64,000 bases of DNA from NCBI RefSeq assembly GCF_013409625.1, contig NZ_JACCBF010000001.1, forward strand, positions 4,901,001-4,965,000, in the 5' to 3' direction. A model generated the notes under the pieces. It was not told the origin of the DNA and made no database searches. It saw only the letters and a program-made list of their open reading frames with translations. This stretch comes from Nocardioides kongjuensis (GTDB lineage Bacteria > Actinomycetota > Actinomycetes > Propionibacteriales > Nocardioidaceae). Every line of letters begins with the position of its first letter. Position 1 is the stretch's first letter. Positions 11,604-21,208 of the stretch are shown piece after piece. The position numbers and the translations under genes are program-made.

Positions 11604-13146
11604 GCATGCCCGTGCCCCCGCAGACGTGGAGTCCTGCGGGGTGTGGGGCGGGGTCGCTACTCGTCGGGCGGGTGGACGGGGTGGGTGCCGCGGTGGTCGA
11701 CCCGGAACCGGTAGCCGTTGGGGCTGGTCCACACGTAGGTGGCCGGCGCCGGTGTGTCGTAGCGCCAGGTCGAGTGGGTCTTGGCGCGGTGGTGCCGCCG
11801 GCAGAGCGGGACGAGGTTGCAGGGGCAGGTCGGACCACCCCGGTCGTGAGGCTTCGCGTGGTCGATGTCGCACCGGGTCGCGGGACGGGCGCAGTGGGGG
11901 AAGCGGCAGGTGTGGTCCCGCAACGCGACCCTGGTCTTGTGTCGGTCGGGGATCTCGTAGGCCGTGACGGGGAGGTGGTCGGCGAGGTCGATGACCGGCC
12001 GCACGATGATCGTGGTGTGCCGGGCACGCAGCCACTCCCGGATCTGCGCGGTGGTGATCGGGCAGCGGCCCTCGTCCCACCGCCCGACCGGGTTCCGGCC
12101 AGCAAGGGTGGTGTCGGTGACGTGCACGTTGAGGACCACCTTGCGACCGGGGACGGTCGCGACCACCTCCCCGGTGTCGGGGTCCGGGACCAGCAGGTCG
12201 AGGGCCAGGTCCTGGCGGGCGAGATCGGCCGCCGCCTTCGACCGCCGCACGTCGAGTGACGAGTCATCCCCGAGCCGGCCGAGAACCTCCGCCCGACGTC
12301 CGACGGCTTGGTCGAGGTCGTGCCCGTCGGCGGCATCCAGCAGTCCGTCGAGGTGCACCAGGCCGTGCTCGTCCACGTCACTGATGTCGAAGTGACGGTG
12401 GTCGGCAGCCTTGGCCCGGTCGGCTTCCGCGCGTTCGGGGTCGAACCGCAACACCGCCTCCGCAACGAGGCGTTCGAACTGGGCCCACCCGACGCCGGAG
12501 GCGTTCCACAGCTGCCGGTCCACGAACCCCGCCGCCTCACCCGACAGGCTGCGGGTGAGGTCCGCGATCCGTTCGGCCCGCCACGGAGCGAGTTTCCCGG
12601 CGATGACGGCGTCGTAGACGTTGGGTAGCCGCCAGGCGCACTCGATGACTCGTCCGACGTAGGCCTTGCCGCCGTCGGGGGTGCGGCCGAGGACCGCGAC
12701 GAGCTCCATCAACGCGAACTCCGACACCAACGGCGCCCCCGCGCCGGCGATCGGGACGCCGGTGTCGAGGTAGCCCTCGGTGATCGTCGCCGCACCCTGA
12801 GGACCGGACACGATGTGGTCGCCGGCCCACTCCACGATCGCCGCCCATTCCTCGACGAGGAGCTGGTTGCGGGCCCGGATCCCGGCGCTCAACCGTGACA
12901 GCACCGGGGTTGTCGAACGGTGGCGGGTTCCGAGATCCATGACTGAATTCTCCCACCCACCTCCGACAGAAGCGAACGTTCAGAACCCGCCTGGGGACAG
13001 GGGAAACTCGACTCCCGGGGTGTGGAGAACCGACGTCACGACATGCCACGAATGTGGCTGCGGGACCGTAGCCCGATCGCGGAACCCGACCACCCCTCCA
13101 ACTCCCTCGTCACTGCCCTTTCGGAACGAAACCGGCCACCCAACCG
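11604..13146 (-). repeat. DUF222-HNH element, copy 1
   Basis: A block of about 1.54 kb that recurs in opposite orientation at 35501-37054. The shared block covers the HNH gene, about 50 bp after its stop (ending at GCATGC, 11604-11609) and about 200 bp before its start. Identity is very high over most of the coding region and falls in the first 45 codons and in the upstream flank. No terminal inverted repeats or target duplications could be made out. Confidence 0.75.
11657..12940 (-). CDS. DUF222 / HNH endonuclease domain protein, copy 1
   Basis: A 427-residue protein of the large actinobacterial DUF222 (13E12-type) family: DUF222 over about residues 20-300 and an HNH nuclease module at 340-390. 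All expected metal ligands are visible: Cys345 and Cys350 in CRFPHC, the DIDH core with His361, Cys374-Asn375, Cys380 and the HH pair at 383-384. Members occur in many copies per genome, and their biological role is unknown; nuclease activity is inferred from the motif only. A GAGAAT -10 hexamer lies 6 nt before ATG. It has a near-identical partner at 35706-37001 that lacks one of these cysteines. Confidence 0.88.
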   Translation of the reverse strand: MDLGTRHRSTTPVLSRLSAGIRARNQLLVEEWAAIVEWAGDHIVSGPQGAATITEGYLDTGVPIAGAGAPLVSEFALMELVAVLGRTPDGGKAYVGRVIECAWRLPNVYDAVIAGKLAPWRAERIADLTRSLSGEAAGFVDRQLWNASGVGWAQFERLVAEAVLRFDPERAEADRAKAADHRHFDISDVDEHGLVHLDGLLDAADGHDLDQAVGRRAEVLGRLGDDSSLDVRRSKAAADLARQDLALDLLVPDPDTGEVVATVPGRKVVLNVHVTDTTLAGRNPVGRWDEGRCPITTAQIREWLRARHTTIIVRPVIDLADHLPVTAYEIPDRHKTRVALRDHTCRFPHCARPATRCDIDHAKPHDRGGPTCPCNLVPLCRRHHRAKTHSTWRYDTPAPATYVWTSPNGYRFRVDHRGTHPVHPPDE

Positions 13147-13319
13147 ACGCCCACGGAGACTCCCAGGACGGCCGGAGGTCTCGAGGCTCGACGAGGCGGC
13201 CATGTACGTCGGCCACCCGCCTGGGACCCGGTCCCGATTTTCGGCGGGTGTCGTCACCCGTCGTACCGGACCTCGTTGGTCAGGCACCGAACCACCAACC
13301 CGACCGGGAGGAGACGACG
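12941..13319. other. 379-bp intergenic region upstream of HNH copy 1
   Basis: The first 200 bp (12941-13146) are the conserved upstream flank of the DUF222-HNH element, matching 35501-35705 in reverse. It holds the HNH leaderless -10 (GAGAAT on the minus strand, 12947-12952). The remaining 170 bp lead to the small gene at 13320 and show only its GGGAGGAG ribosome-binding site (13307-13314); I see no further gene. Confidence 0.7.
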
Positions 13320-13595
13320 ATGTCGATGGAGCTCACCACCGCAGCCCTGCTGATGGCGTTCGCCCTCCTCTGCGCGGGCTGGCTGGCGCGGTCGCGTGGG
13401 GCGGTCGCCTCGATGCCGGGCATGGGGCCGGACATCGACGAGTGGCGCTCGGCCGCGCTGCGGCACTTCCAGGAGCACCGGGACCTCGAGCGCGCCGTCG
13501 CCGAGGTGCTGGCCACCCCGGGAGCCGTGCGTGGTCCCGGCCGCACCGAGCTGTTCGTGGCGCTCGGTGCGAGCCGGGTCGACGTCTACGCCTGA
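13320..13595 (+). CDS. Small membrane-anchored hypothetical protein
   Basis: A 91-residue protein: an N-terminal transmembrane helix (about residues 5-22, TTAALLMAFALLCAGWLA) followed by a soluble part with a predicted helix rich in Arg/Glu (WRSAALRHFQEHRDLERAVAEVL). The start at 13320 is supported by a strong GGGAGGAG ribosome-binding site 6 nt upstream. Its stop abuts the serC stop, the two sharing the palindrome TGATCA (13593-13598), so the genes converge with no spacer. No family is recognised. Confidence 0.7.
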   Translation: MSMELTTAALLMAFALLCAGWLARSRGAVASMPGMGPDIDEWRSAALRHFQEHRDLERAVAEVLATPGAVRGPGRTELFVALGASRVDVYA

Positions 13596-14801
<1,206 letters not shown>

Positions 14802-14828
14802 TCACGGCCCTGTTCAATCGGTTTCGCC

Positions 14829-15314
14829 ATGCAAGCCTCCCTCGACCTGCGCCCCGTCGGCTACCTCCACCCCGACGCCGCGACCCTGGTCGCCCGTGTC
14901 CAGCAGGAGTACGTCGAGCGCTATGGCTCGCCCGACGAGAGCCCGGTCGACCCGGCGGTCTTCGACCTCCCCGAGGGCCTCTTCCTGGTCGGGTACGACG
15001 ACGCCGGGACGCCCGTCGCGACCGGCGCCTGGCGCCGGTCACCCGTGCAGGTGCTGGGCGGCTCCAGCGCGGTCGAGGTCAAGCGGATGTTCGTGGTCGC
15101 CGAGCAGCGGGGCCGCGGGTTCGCCCGCGCCGTGCTCGCCGCACTCGAGGACTCGGCGCGGGAGGCCGGCCACGACCTGGCCGTCCTGGAGACCGGGCTG
15201 CGGCAGCCCGAGGCGATCAGCCTGTACCGCAGCGCCGGCTACGAGGAGGTCCCCGGCTTCGGGTTCTACAAGGACGCCCCGCTGTCGCGGTGCTTCGGCA
15301 AGCTGCTCGGCTGA
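14829..15314 (+). CDS. GNAT family N-acetyltransferase
   Basis: A 161-residue GNAT acetyltransferase. The acetyl-CoA binding motif A is clear: VKRMFVVAEQRGRGFARAVL at about residues 78-97, with the R-G-R-G-F/A pyrophosphate loop, followed by LETGLRQPEAISLYRSAGYEEV, the usual motif B. Substrate unknown; small GNATs of this type acylate amines, amino acids or peptides. It diverges from serC across about 108 bp and converges on the ABC permease across a cluster of inverted repeats. Confidence 0.88.
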   Translation: MQASLDLRPVGYLHPDAATLVARVQQEYVERYGSPDESPVDPAVFDLPEGLFLVGYDDAGTPVATGAWRRSPVQVLGGSSAVEVKRMFVVAEQRGRGFARAVLAALEDSAREAGHDLAVLETGLRQPEAISLYRSAGYEEVPGFGFYKDAPLSRCFGKLLG

Positions 15315-15328
15315 CGCTGCCCCCACGC

Positions 15329-15504
15329 CGACCCGGCAGGAACTGGCCTCGGAATCGCTCTGACCCGGCGCGAACTGGCCCCGAATTCGCATCGACCCGG
15401 CAGAACGTGGCCTGCGCTCGAGCTACTTTCTGCCGGGTCGCCGGGATATGCGAGCTACCTTCTGACGGGTCGGCCCCTTCCCGGAGCCATTTCGAGCCGG
15501 GTCG
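15329..15504. repeat. Six-copy inverted repeat cluster
   Basis: Six copies of a sequence close to CGACCCGGCAGAAMKTRGC fill the gap between two convergent genes. Three lie in direct orientation (starting near 15329, 15360 and 15392) and three in reverse (15418-15440, 15451-15472, 15484-15504), spaced about 30 bp. Copies 3 and 4 face each other and could fold into one long hairpin. The mirror-image arrangement suggests a multi-site protein-binding region or a REP-like bidirectional terminator. Confidence 0.75.
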
Positions 15505-15507
15505 GTG

Positions 15508-16368
15508 TCAGGTCACGTCCCGCCGCCGGACGAGCGCGATGCTGGCGAGGACCGCGAGGACGACGTACACCCCGACGGTGATCGCTGCCCGGGGGCCGGG
15601 GACGGTGTCGACGACGCCGGGGGTGCCGTCGCCGACCCCGACGCAGACGATCGAGCCGATCAGCGAGCCGGCGGAGGTGCCGGGCAGCACCGCCGTGAGG
15701 TTCTCGACCCAGCCGAGGAGCTGGCCGACGCCGCGCAGCAGGTTCTCGACGACGAGCGCCCACACCAGGCCGAGGCCGACCGAGAGGGCCGGGCCGCGGG
15801 CCAGGGTGCCGAGCAGGAAGCCGAGCAGGGCCCACATCTCGAGCACCAGGAAGCCGGCACCGAACGACTGCGCGACCGACCCGGCGGACGGCATCACGAC
15901 GTCCTGCGACTCGGTGGTCGCGATCAGCAGGGAGACGCCGAGGTCGAGCGCGAAGGTGACGACGAGGGTGCCGACGACGACCGCGGTGAGGGAGAGGACC
16001 GAGCCCACCAGGGCCGGCGTACGACGCACCCCCTGCGAGAACAGGGTCTTCCAGGTGCCCCACCCGTAGCCGTTGCCGGCGACGAGCGCGCCCAGCACCA
16101 TCATCAGCGCGCCGCCGAACATCGGCATGCCCTGCAAGAAGACGTCGGGCACGGCGTCCGGCATCATCTGTGCGAGCTGCTGGGCCCGGGTGGTGCCTTC
16201 GTCGCTGAAGCCCGGGTCGCCGCTGGTGTACGACAGATAGGTGAACAGGTAGCCGAACAGCAGGCTCAGCACGAGCCAGGCGCCGAGCGTGATCCACACG
16301 GCCGGCCACGCGCGCAGGCGCATCAGCTCGGCCCGGGTGCTGCGGGTGGTGGCGGTCAGGGTGCTCAT
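15508..16368 (-). CDS. ABC-2 type transporter permease
   Basis: A 286-residue integral membrane protein with six predicted transmembrane segments (near residues 22-45, 85-105, 120-145, 165-190, 195-215 and 262-280) and the ABC-2 layout. It pairs with the ATPase encoded just upstream: its ATG overlaps that stop (ATGA at 16365-16368). The pair resembles small drug or bacitracin-type exporters controlled by a two-component system; here a kinase and regulator diverge from it. Substrate unknown. Confidence 0.88.
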   Translation of the reverse strand: MSTLTATTRSTRAELMRLRAWPAVWITLGAWLVLSLLFGYLFTYLSYTSGDPGFSDEGTTRAQQLAQMMPDAVPDVFLQGMPMFGGALMMVLGALVAGNGYGWGTWKTLFSQGVRRTPALVGSVLSLTAVVVGTLVVTFALDLGVSLLIATTESQDVVMPSAGSVAQSFGAGFLVLEMWALLGFLLGTLARGPALSVGLGLVWALVVENLLRGVGQLLGWVENLTAVLPGTSAGSLIGSIVCVGVGDGTPGVVDTVPGPRAAITVGVYVVLAVLASIALVRRRDVT

Positions 16369-17249
16369 CGCACGGACTCCTTCTGGCTGGTCATCTCGAA
16401 GAAGACCTCCTCGAGGCTGCGCTCGGCAGCGGTGATCTCGTGGACGTCGACACCGGCGCCGACCAGCGCGCGGGCGACGTCGGGCGCACGGTCGGCCGGC
16501 AGGGTGAGCAGCAGGCCCTCGGCATCGCGTCGTACGCCGTCGTCGCCGGCCAGCCGCATCGCGACGGCGAGCGCCTCCGGCTCGGGCGTGGCCCGGACCC
16601 GCAGCGAGACGCCGCCGCGCAGCTCCGCAACGCCTGCCTCGCGCAGCAGCTGCCCGTCGTTGATGACGGCGACGCGGTGGCAGATCTCCTGCACCTCGGT
16701 GAGCAGGTGGCTCGACAGCAGCACGGTCTGGCCGCCGCGGGCCAGGTCGACGACGAGCGCACGCATGTCGGCCATGCCCGCCGGGTCGAGGCCGTTGGTC
16801 GGCTCGTCGAGGACGATCAGCTCCGGGTCGCCCATCAGCGCGGCGGCGACGCCGAGACGCTGCTTCATGCCGAGCGAGTAGCCCTTGAACCGGTCGTCTC
16901 CGCGGCTCGCGAGGTCGACCCGCTCCAGCACGCGCTCCACCTCGGCGTCGGGCAGGCCGCGGTGCCGGGCCAGGACCCGCAGGTTGGCGCGCCCCGACAG
17001 GTAGGGGAAGAAGCCGGGCCCCTCGATCAGCGCGCCGATCGAACCGGTGGCGTACGCCGTGCCGGAGGTCGGCCGGATCAGGCCGAGCAGCATCCGCAGG
17101 GTCGTCGTCTTCCCGGCGCCGTTGGGGCCGAGGAAGCCGTAGACCTCGCCACGCTGCACGGTCATCGTGACCCTGTCCACGGCGACCCGGTCCCCGTAGA
17201 CCTTCGTGAGGTTGTCGGTGGCGGCCACCGTCGTTCCGTGTGCATCCAT
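16365..17249 (-). CDS. ABC transporter ATP-binding protein
   Basis: A 294-residue ATPase of the DrrA/CcmA type that powers the ABC-2 permease. Walker A GPNGAGKTT is at about residue 41, the signature SLGMKQRLGVA near 124, Walker B ELIVLDEPTNGLD near 142 and the switch histidine in LLSSHLLTE near 180. The C-terminal 75 residues form the extra domain typical of this class. Encoded divergently from the sensor kinase at 17381 with a perfect 10-bp dyad between them. Confidence 0.93.
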   Translation of the reverse strand: MDAHGTTVAATDNLTKVYGDRVAVDRVTMTVQRGEVYGFLGPNGAGKTTTLRMLLGLIRPTSGTAYATGSIGALIEGPGFFPYLSGRANLRVLARHRGLPDAEVERVLERVDLASRGDDRFKGYSLGMKQRLGVAAALMGDPELIVLDEPTNGLDPAGMADMRALVVDLARGGQTVLLSSHLLTEVQEICHRVAVINDGQLLREAGVAELRGGVSLRVRATPEPEALAVAMRLAGDDGVRRDAEGLLLTLPADRAPDVARALVGAGVDVHEITAAERSLEEVFFEMTSQKESVR

Positions 17250-17303
17250 GGCCCCTACGCTCCCTGCTTCGTGCGGCGAGCGCGTCCGCCCGCACGCGGC
17301 TGC

Positions 17304-17327
17304 GGCGTACGCAGGACTGCGTACGCC
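17304..17327. promoter_or_regulatory. Perfect dyad in the ABC / two-component intergenic region
   Basis: Two perfectly complementary 10-base arms (GGCGTACGCA, 17304-17313; TGCGTACGCC, 17318-17327) around GGAC. It lies in the 131-bp gap between divergent genes, about 42 bp before the kinase -10 element, a fitting place for the response-regulator binding site. Confidence 0.55.
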
Positions 17328-17368
17328 GGAGGCTCTCGCCGGCGTACGTCGAGGAGTGCGGGCTCGCC

Positions 17369-17380
17369 TAGGTTCGGGGC
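17369..17380 (+). promoter_or_regulatory. Leaderless -10 element of the kinase gene
   Basis: TAGGTT (17369-17374) with 6 nt before ATG at 17381; the transcript should start at or next to the start codon. Confidence 0.55.
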
Positions 17381-18478
17381 ATGGACACGAACGTGTGGCT
17401 GGCGAGGCGCTTGTGGTTGATCCCGGTCGCGGTGATCATCACCGGCGGCTCGTTCGCCGTGAACCTCGGGCACGTCGGCCGGGTCGAGGGCGGGGTCGTC
17501 GGGCGGGTGCTGGTCGTGGTGCTCGCGGCCGCGGCTGCGACGTCGCTGCTGCTGCTCGACCGGTTCCCCGTGCTGCTGGCGGCGACCGGTGCGCTGAGCG
17601 GCGCCTACTTCGCCGTCGGCGGCGAGAACGGTCCGATCTTCTTCGCGCTGATCGTGGCGTCCTTCGTGGTGGCCACCCGGCGGCCCTTCCCCACCTGGTT
17701 CCCGCTGCTGCTGACCGCGGCCGTCCTGACCTGGGCGGGCCTCGTGGTTCGCGGCGTTCGGTGGGACGAGCTCGCGGTGGGCGCCTGGCAGGCCATCGGC
17801 ATCGGCGCGCTGGTGTCCGCGGCCGCCGCGATCGGCAGCATGCTCCGGCAGGGCCGGGCTGCGTGGGTGGACCGTACCTCGCGTGCCGCCGCCGAGGAGC
17901 GGCTGCGGATGGCGCAGGACCTCCACGACGGCGTCGGCCACGGCCTGGCGGTGATCGCGATGCAGGCCGGCGTGGCGCTGCACGTCCTCGACCGCGACCC
18001 GGCCGCCGCCCGCACCAGCCTGGAGGCGATCCGCACCACCAGCCGCGAGGCCCTCGACGCGCTGCGCACCGAGCTGGCGACGATCGCGGGGGAGCCGGCC
18101 CCGCGCCGTCCCGCCTCCGGCGTCGAGGCGATCCCGGCGCTGGTCGAGCGGGTGCGCTCGGCCGGCCTGCGGCTCGAGGTGATCGGCGAGCCCGGCGAGC
18201 TGACACCGCAGAGCGGCGCGGCGGCGTACGCGGTGCTCCAGGAGGCGCTGACCAACGTGCTGCGGCACGCCGCCGCCAGCACCGCCACGGTCGTGTGGGA
18301 GCGCGGCGCCGACAGCGTGGCGCTGCGCGTCTCGGACGACGGGCACGGCGGCGCCGTGCAGGATGAGGGCATGGGCATCAGCGGCATGCGCTCGCGCGTC
18401 GAGGCGCTCGGCGGCACCTTCCGTGCCGGCCCGGTGCCGCACGGTGGGTTCGAGGTCAGCGCGGTGCTGCCCGCATGA
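17381..18478 (+). CDS. Sensor histidine kinase, NarL-type (HisKA_3)
   Basis: A 365-residue membrane kinase. Four to five transmembrane segments occupy residues 10-155. The HisKA_3 dimerisation box EERLRMAQDLHDGVGHGLAVI carries the phospho-acceptor His182, and the ATP-binding domain shows the N box LQEALTNVLRHA and G boxes DDGHGG and GMGISGMRSRV. No large extracellular sensor domain is seen, so it probably senses the membrane or the transporter itself. Its stop overlaps the response-regulator ATG (ATGA), and the ABC exporter is encoded divergently: a typical exporter-control system for antibiotic or envelope stress. Confidence 0.93.
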   Translation: MDTNVWLARRLWLIPVAVIITGGSFAVNLGHVGRVEGGVVGRVLVVVLAAAAATSLLLLDRFPVLLAATGALSGAYFAVGGENGPIFFALIVASFVVATRRPFPTWFPLLLTAAVLTWAGLVVRGVRWDELAVGAWQAIGIGALVSAAAAIGSMLRQGRAAWVDRTSRAAAEERLRMAQDLHDGVGHGLAVIAMQAGVALHVLDRDPAAARTSLEAIRTTSREALDALRTELATIAGEPAPRRPASGVEAIPALVERVRSAGLRLEVIGEPGELTPQSGAAAYAVLQEALTNVLRHAAASTATVVWERGADSVALRVSDDGHGGAVQDEGMGISGMRSRVEALGGTFRAGPVPHGGFEVSAVLPA

Positions 18479-19134
18479 GCGCTCCCATCCGGGTCGCGCT
18501 CGTCGACGACCAGCCGCTGGTCCGGATGGGCCTGGCCACCCTCGTCGCCGCCGAGCCGGACCTCGAGCTGGCCGGCGAGGCGGGGGACGGACGCGAGGGG
18601 CTCGCCCTGCTGCGTCGTACGACGCCCGACGTGGTGCTCTGCGACATCCGGATGCCCGTGCTGGACGGCCTCGGCCTGCTCGCCGAGGTCGCCGCCGACC
18701 CGGCCCTCGCCGCGGTCAAGGTGGTCATGCTGACGACCTTCGAGCTCGACGAGTACGTCTTCGAGGCGCTGCGCAACGGCGCCAGCGGCTTCCTGCTCAA
18801 GGACGCCGAGCCGACCGCCATCCTTGACGCGGTGCGGGTGGTGGCCGAGGGCGGCTCACTGCTCGCGCCGTCCGTGACCCGCACCGTGATCGACCACTTC
18901 GGTGCCAGCCGTGCCGAGCGTCCGCACCCGCGGATCGGCGACCTCACCGAGCGCGAGCGGGAGATCCTCGGCTGGGTCGCGACCGGCATGTCCAACGGTG
19001 AGATCGCCGACGCGCTGGTCGTCAGCCCCGACACCGTCCGCACCCACGTCAGCCGGGCGATGGTCAAGCTGCAGGCGCGGGACCGGGCCCAGCTGGTCGT
19101 CTTCGCCATCGAGTCCGGGCTGCGGAGGTCCTGA
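18475..19134 (+). CDS. LuxR/NarL family response regulator
   Basis: A 219-residue regulator: receiver domain with acidic pair Asp11-Asp12, phosphorylated Asp57 (VVLCDIRMP) and Lys near residue 109 (FLLKDAEP); then a LuxR-type helix-turn-helix near residues 155-210 (LTEREREILGWVATGMSNGEIADAL, VKTHVS-like VRTHVSRAM). Partner of the overlapping kinase. It probably activates the divergent ABC exporter at 15508-17249 through the dyad at 17304. Confidence 0.94.
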   Translation: MSAPIRVALVDDQPLVRMGLATLVAAEPDLELAGEAGDGREGLALLRRTTPDVVLCDIRMPVLDGLGLLAEVAADPALAAVKVVMLTTFELDEYVFEALRNGASGFLLKDAEPTAILDAVRVVAEGGSLLAPSVTRTVIDHFGASRAERPHPRIGDLTEREREILGWVATGMSNGEIADALVVSPDTVRTHVSRAMVKLQARDRAQLVVFAIESGLRRS

Positions 19135-19136
19135 CG

Positions 19137-19805
19137 TCAGCAGGCGCGGTCCCGCACGTCGTCCGGTACGTCGAGCCCGGGCAGGTTGTCCTGCGCCGGG
19201 ACCGGGGCGCCGAGCACCCGCCGGACCGGGACGTGCCCGCCCCAGATCCCGGCGGTGACGTCCTCCGGCTCGTCGACCGGGTCGCCGGCGCGGGCCTTCA
19301 TCGACGCCTCGGCGAGCGGTACGGCGAGCACGGCGGTGGCGGCCAGCTCCTTGCGGGTGCTGGGGCGCAGGGTCGCGGAGCGGCCCGGGAGCATGTGGTC
19401 GACGATCAGGTCGAGGGCGTGCTGCCGCTCGGCCTCGTCCTCGACGACCCGGGCCTGCCCGATGACCACGGCGGAGCGGTAGTTCATCGAGTGGTGGAAG
19501 GCCGAGCGGCCGGCGACCAGCCCGTCGAGCTCGGTGACGGTGACGCACACGGTCGTGCCGGCGGAGGAGCGCAGCCACCGGGCTGCGACCGAGCCGTGCA
19601 CGTAGAGCGTGCCGCCCTCGTCGGGGCCGTCCACGTCGACCGCGAACGCCGTCGGCAGCACCACCGGGTGGTCGCCGACGGTGACGCCGAGGTGCGCGAC
19701 CAGGGCGTCGGTCAGCAGGGCCAGCAGGTCGGTGCGCTCGGCGACGGCGCGGTTGCGGCCGCGGCGGATCCGGGTGCGGTCGGTGGGCTCCATGACAACG
19801 CTCAT
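19137..19805 (-). CDS. Pyridoxamine 5'-phosphate oxidase-like FMN protein
   Basis: A 222-residue protein with a split-barrel flavin-binding fold of the PNPOx-like / Nim-like family (RGRNRAVAERTDLLALL, VLPTAFAV, LYVHGSVAARWLRS, FHHSMNYRSAVVIG, ARAGDPVDEPEDVTAGIWGG). Such proteins bind FMN or F420, and many are annotated as pyridoxamine oxidase only from fold, so a true B6 reaction is not proven. The divergent MocR regulator with the B6-linked aminotransferase fold supports a B6 link. ATG 19805 is chosen; ATG 19793 is also possible. The RR and this gene converge, stop touching stop (TGACGTCA). Confidence 0.85.
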   Translation of the reverse strand: MSVVMEPTDRTRIRRGRNRAVAERTDLLALLTDALVAHLGVTVGDHPVVLPTAFAVDVDGPDEGGTLYVHGSVAARWLRSSAGTTVCVTVTELDGLVAGRSAFHHSMNYRSAVVIGQARVVEDEAERQHALDLIVDHMLPGRSATLRPSTRKELAATAVLAVPLAEASMKARAGDPVDEPEDVTAGIWGGHVPVRRVLGAPVPAQDNLPGLDVPDDVRDRAC

Positions 19806-19811
19806 GGGTCT

Positions 19812-19876
19812 ATCGTGGTCCGGAAGTGGCCTGCAGGCACGGGCCATTTCACCGCTACTCCGACAGGCCAATTGTG
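19812..19876. promoter_or_regulatory. Candidate MocR operator
   Basis: Three TGGCC-centred sites lie in the 71-bp gap: GAAGTGGCC (about 19822), its near-perfect inverse GGCCATTTC (about 19843) and CAGGCCAATT (about 19865). The first resembles the AAAGTGG-type sites reported for actinobacterial PdxR (my recollection). Consistent with MocR control of both genes. Confidence 0.45.
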
Positions 19877-21208
19877 ATGCTTCCCGTTCGCCTCGACCGG
19901 ACCGACCCGAGACCGCTCGGCACCCAGCTCGCCGACCAGGTGCGTCAACTGGTGCTCGACGGCGCGCTCGTCCGTGACGACCGGATGCCCGCGACCCGGC
20001 GCCTGGCCGCCGACCTCGGCGTCTCCCGCTCCGTGGTCGAGCAGGCCTTCGACCAGCTGCTCGCCGAGGGCTGGCTGGAGGCGCGGCAGGGGTCCGGGAC
20101 CTGGGTCGCCGGCGGCACGAGCGGCCGGGCCGCGGCACCCCGCCGTCGTCGTACCCCTGTCGTGGAGCGGCCCCTCGTCATGCTCGACGCCGGCACGCCC
20201 TGGATCGACCCGCGGCACCGGGCCGTGTGGCGGCGGGCCTGGCGGGAGGTGTCGGTGGCGACGCCACCGCGGGGGTACGACGACCCGCGCGGACTGCCCG
20301 AGCTGCGGGCGCTGCTCGCCGAGCGGCTCGGCCGCGGCCGAGGCCTGGCCGTCGACGCCGAGCGGGTGCGGGTCACCGGCGGCACGGGGGCCGGGCTGCG
20401 GCACCTGCTGGCGGTGCTCCCGCGAGCGGCGGTGGCGGTCGAGGACCCCGGCTACCGTGCGGCGGTCGCGACGGTGCTCGAGTCGGGGCGCGAGGTGCGT
20501 GACCTCCCGGCGCTCGAGCCGGTCACGGACCTGTCCGGCTGCAGCGCCGCGTACGTGACACCCGCCCACCAGCACCCGCTCGGCCGCGTGATGCCCGCCG
20601 CCGACCGGCTGACCCTGCTCGCGACCGCGCGCCGCGACGAGGCGCTGGTGATCGAGGACGACTACGACTCCGAGTTCCGCTACGACGTCGCGCCGGTGCC
20701 GGCGCTCGCCTCGCTCGACCGCGACCGGGTCGCGTACCTCGGCACCGCGTCGAAGGCGATCCTGCCGTCGCTGCGGCTGGGCTGGTCGGTCGTGCCGGAC
20801 CGCCTGCTCGACGCGTACGACGCCCACCGCTCGCTCACCCACGACGCCCCGCCGTGGCCGGTGCAGCGCGCGCTGGTGACCCTGCTGCGCGACGGGTACG
20901 TCGACGCGGTGGTCCGCTCGGCCCGCCGGGTCTATGCCGAGCGCGCGCCGCGGGTGGTCGAGGCGCTGTCGCCGTACGCCGGGCTCGCGGGTCCGGTCGC
21001 CGGCATGTACTCGACCTGGTTGCTGCCCCACGCCCGCGCGGTGCGGGTGCGGGCGGCCGCCGAGGACGCGGGATTCCGGGTCAACCTGCTGCGCGACTAC
21101 TGCCGCACGGCCCGGCTCAGCGGCCTGGTGGTCGGCTTCGGTGGTCCGACGGACGACGAGCTGGACCGGGCGCTGGCGGTGCTGGTGGGGGCACTCAGCT
21201 CTCGGTGA
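19877..21208 (+). CDS. MocR/PdxR-type GntR regulator with aminotransferase domain
   Basis: A 443-residue fusion: GntR winged helix (about residues 10-75, LADQVRQLVLDGALV, RRLAADLGVSRSVVEQAFDQL) and a class I aminotransferase-like effector domain with the PLP lysine at Lys293 in LGTASKAILPSLRLGW. MocR proteins sense PLP or an amino-acid adduct and control B6, GABA or taurine genes. The diverging flavin-oxidase-like gene is the obvious target. ATG at 19877 is preferred over an upstream GTG at 19826, because the operator-like sites would otherwise be inside the gene. Its last 14 bases overlap the convergent MFS gene. Confidence 0.9.
   Translation: MLPVRLDRTDPRPLGTQLADQVRQLVLDGALVRDDRMPATRRLAADLGVSRSVVEQAFDQLLAEGWLEARQGSGTWVAGGTSGRAAAPRRRRTPVVERPLVMLDAGTPWIDPRHRAVWRRAWREVSVATPPRGYDDPRGLPELRALLAERLGRGRGLAVDAERVRVTGGTGAGLRHLLAVLPRAAVAVEDPGYRAAVATVLESGREVRDLPALEPVTDLSGCSAAYVTPAHQHPLGRVMPAADRLTLLATARRDEALVIEDDYDSEFRYDVAPVPALASLDRDRVAYLGTASKAILPSLRLGWSVVPDRLLDAYDAHRSLTHDAPPWPVQRALVTLLRDGYVDAVVRSARRVYAERAPRVVEALSPYAGLAGPVAGMYSTWLLPHARAVRVRAAAEDAGFRVNLLRDYCRTARLSGLVVGFGGPTDDELDRALAVLVGALSSR

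Noticed and set aside
11657..12940. HNH copy 1 as a homing endonuclease or intein
   Set aside because: It is a stand-alone gene between complete genes with DUF222; no split host gene or intein splice motifs.
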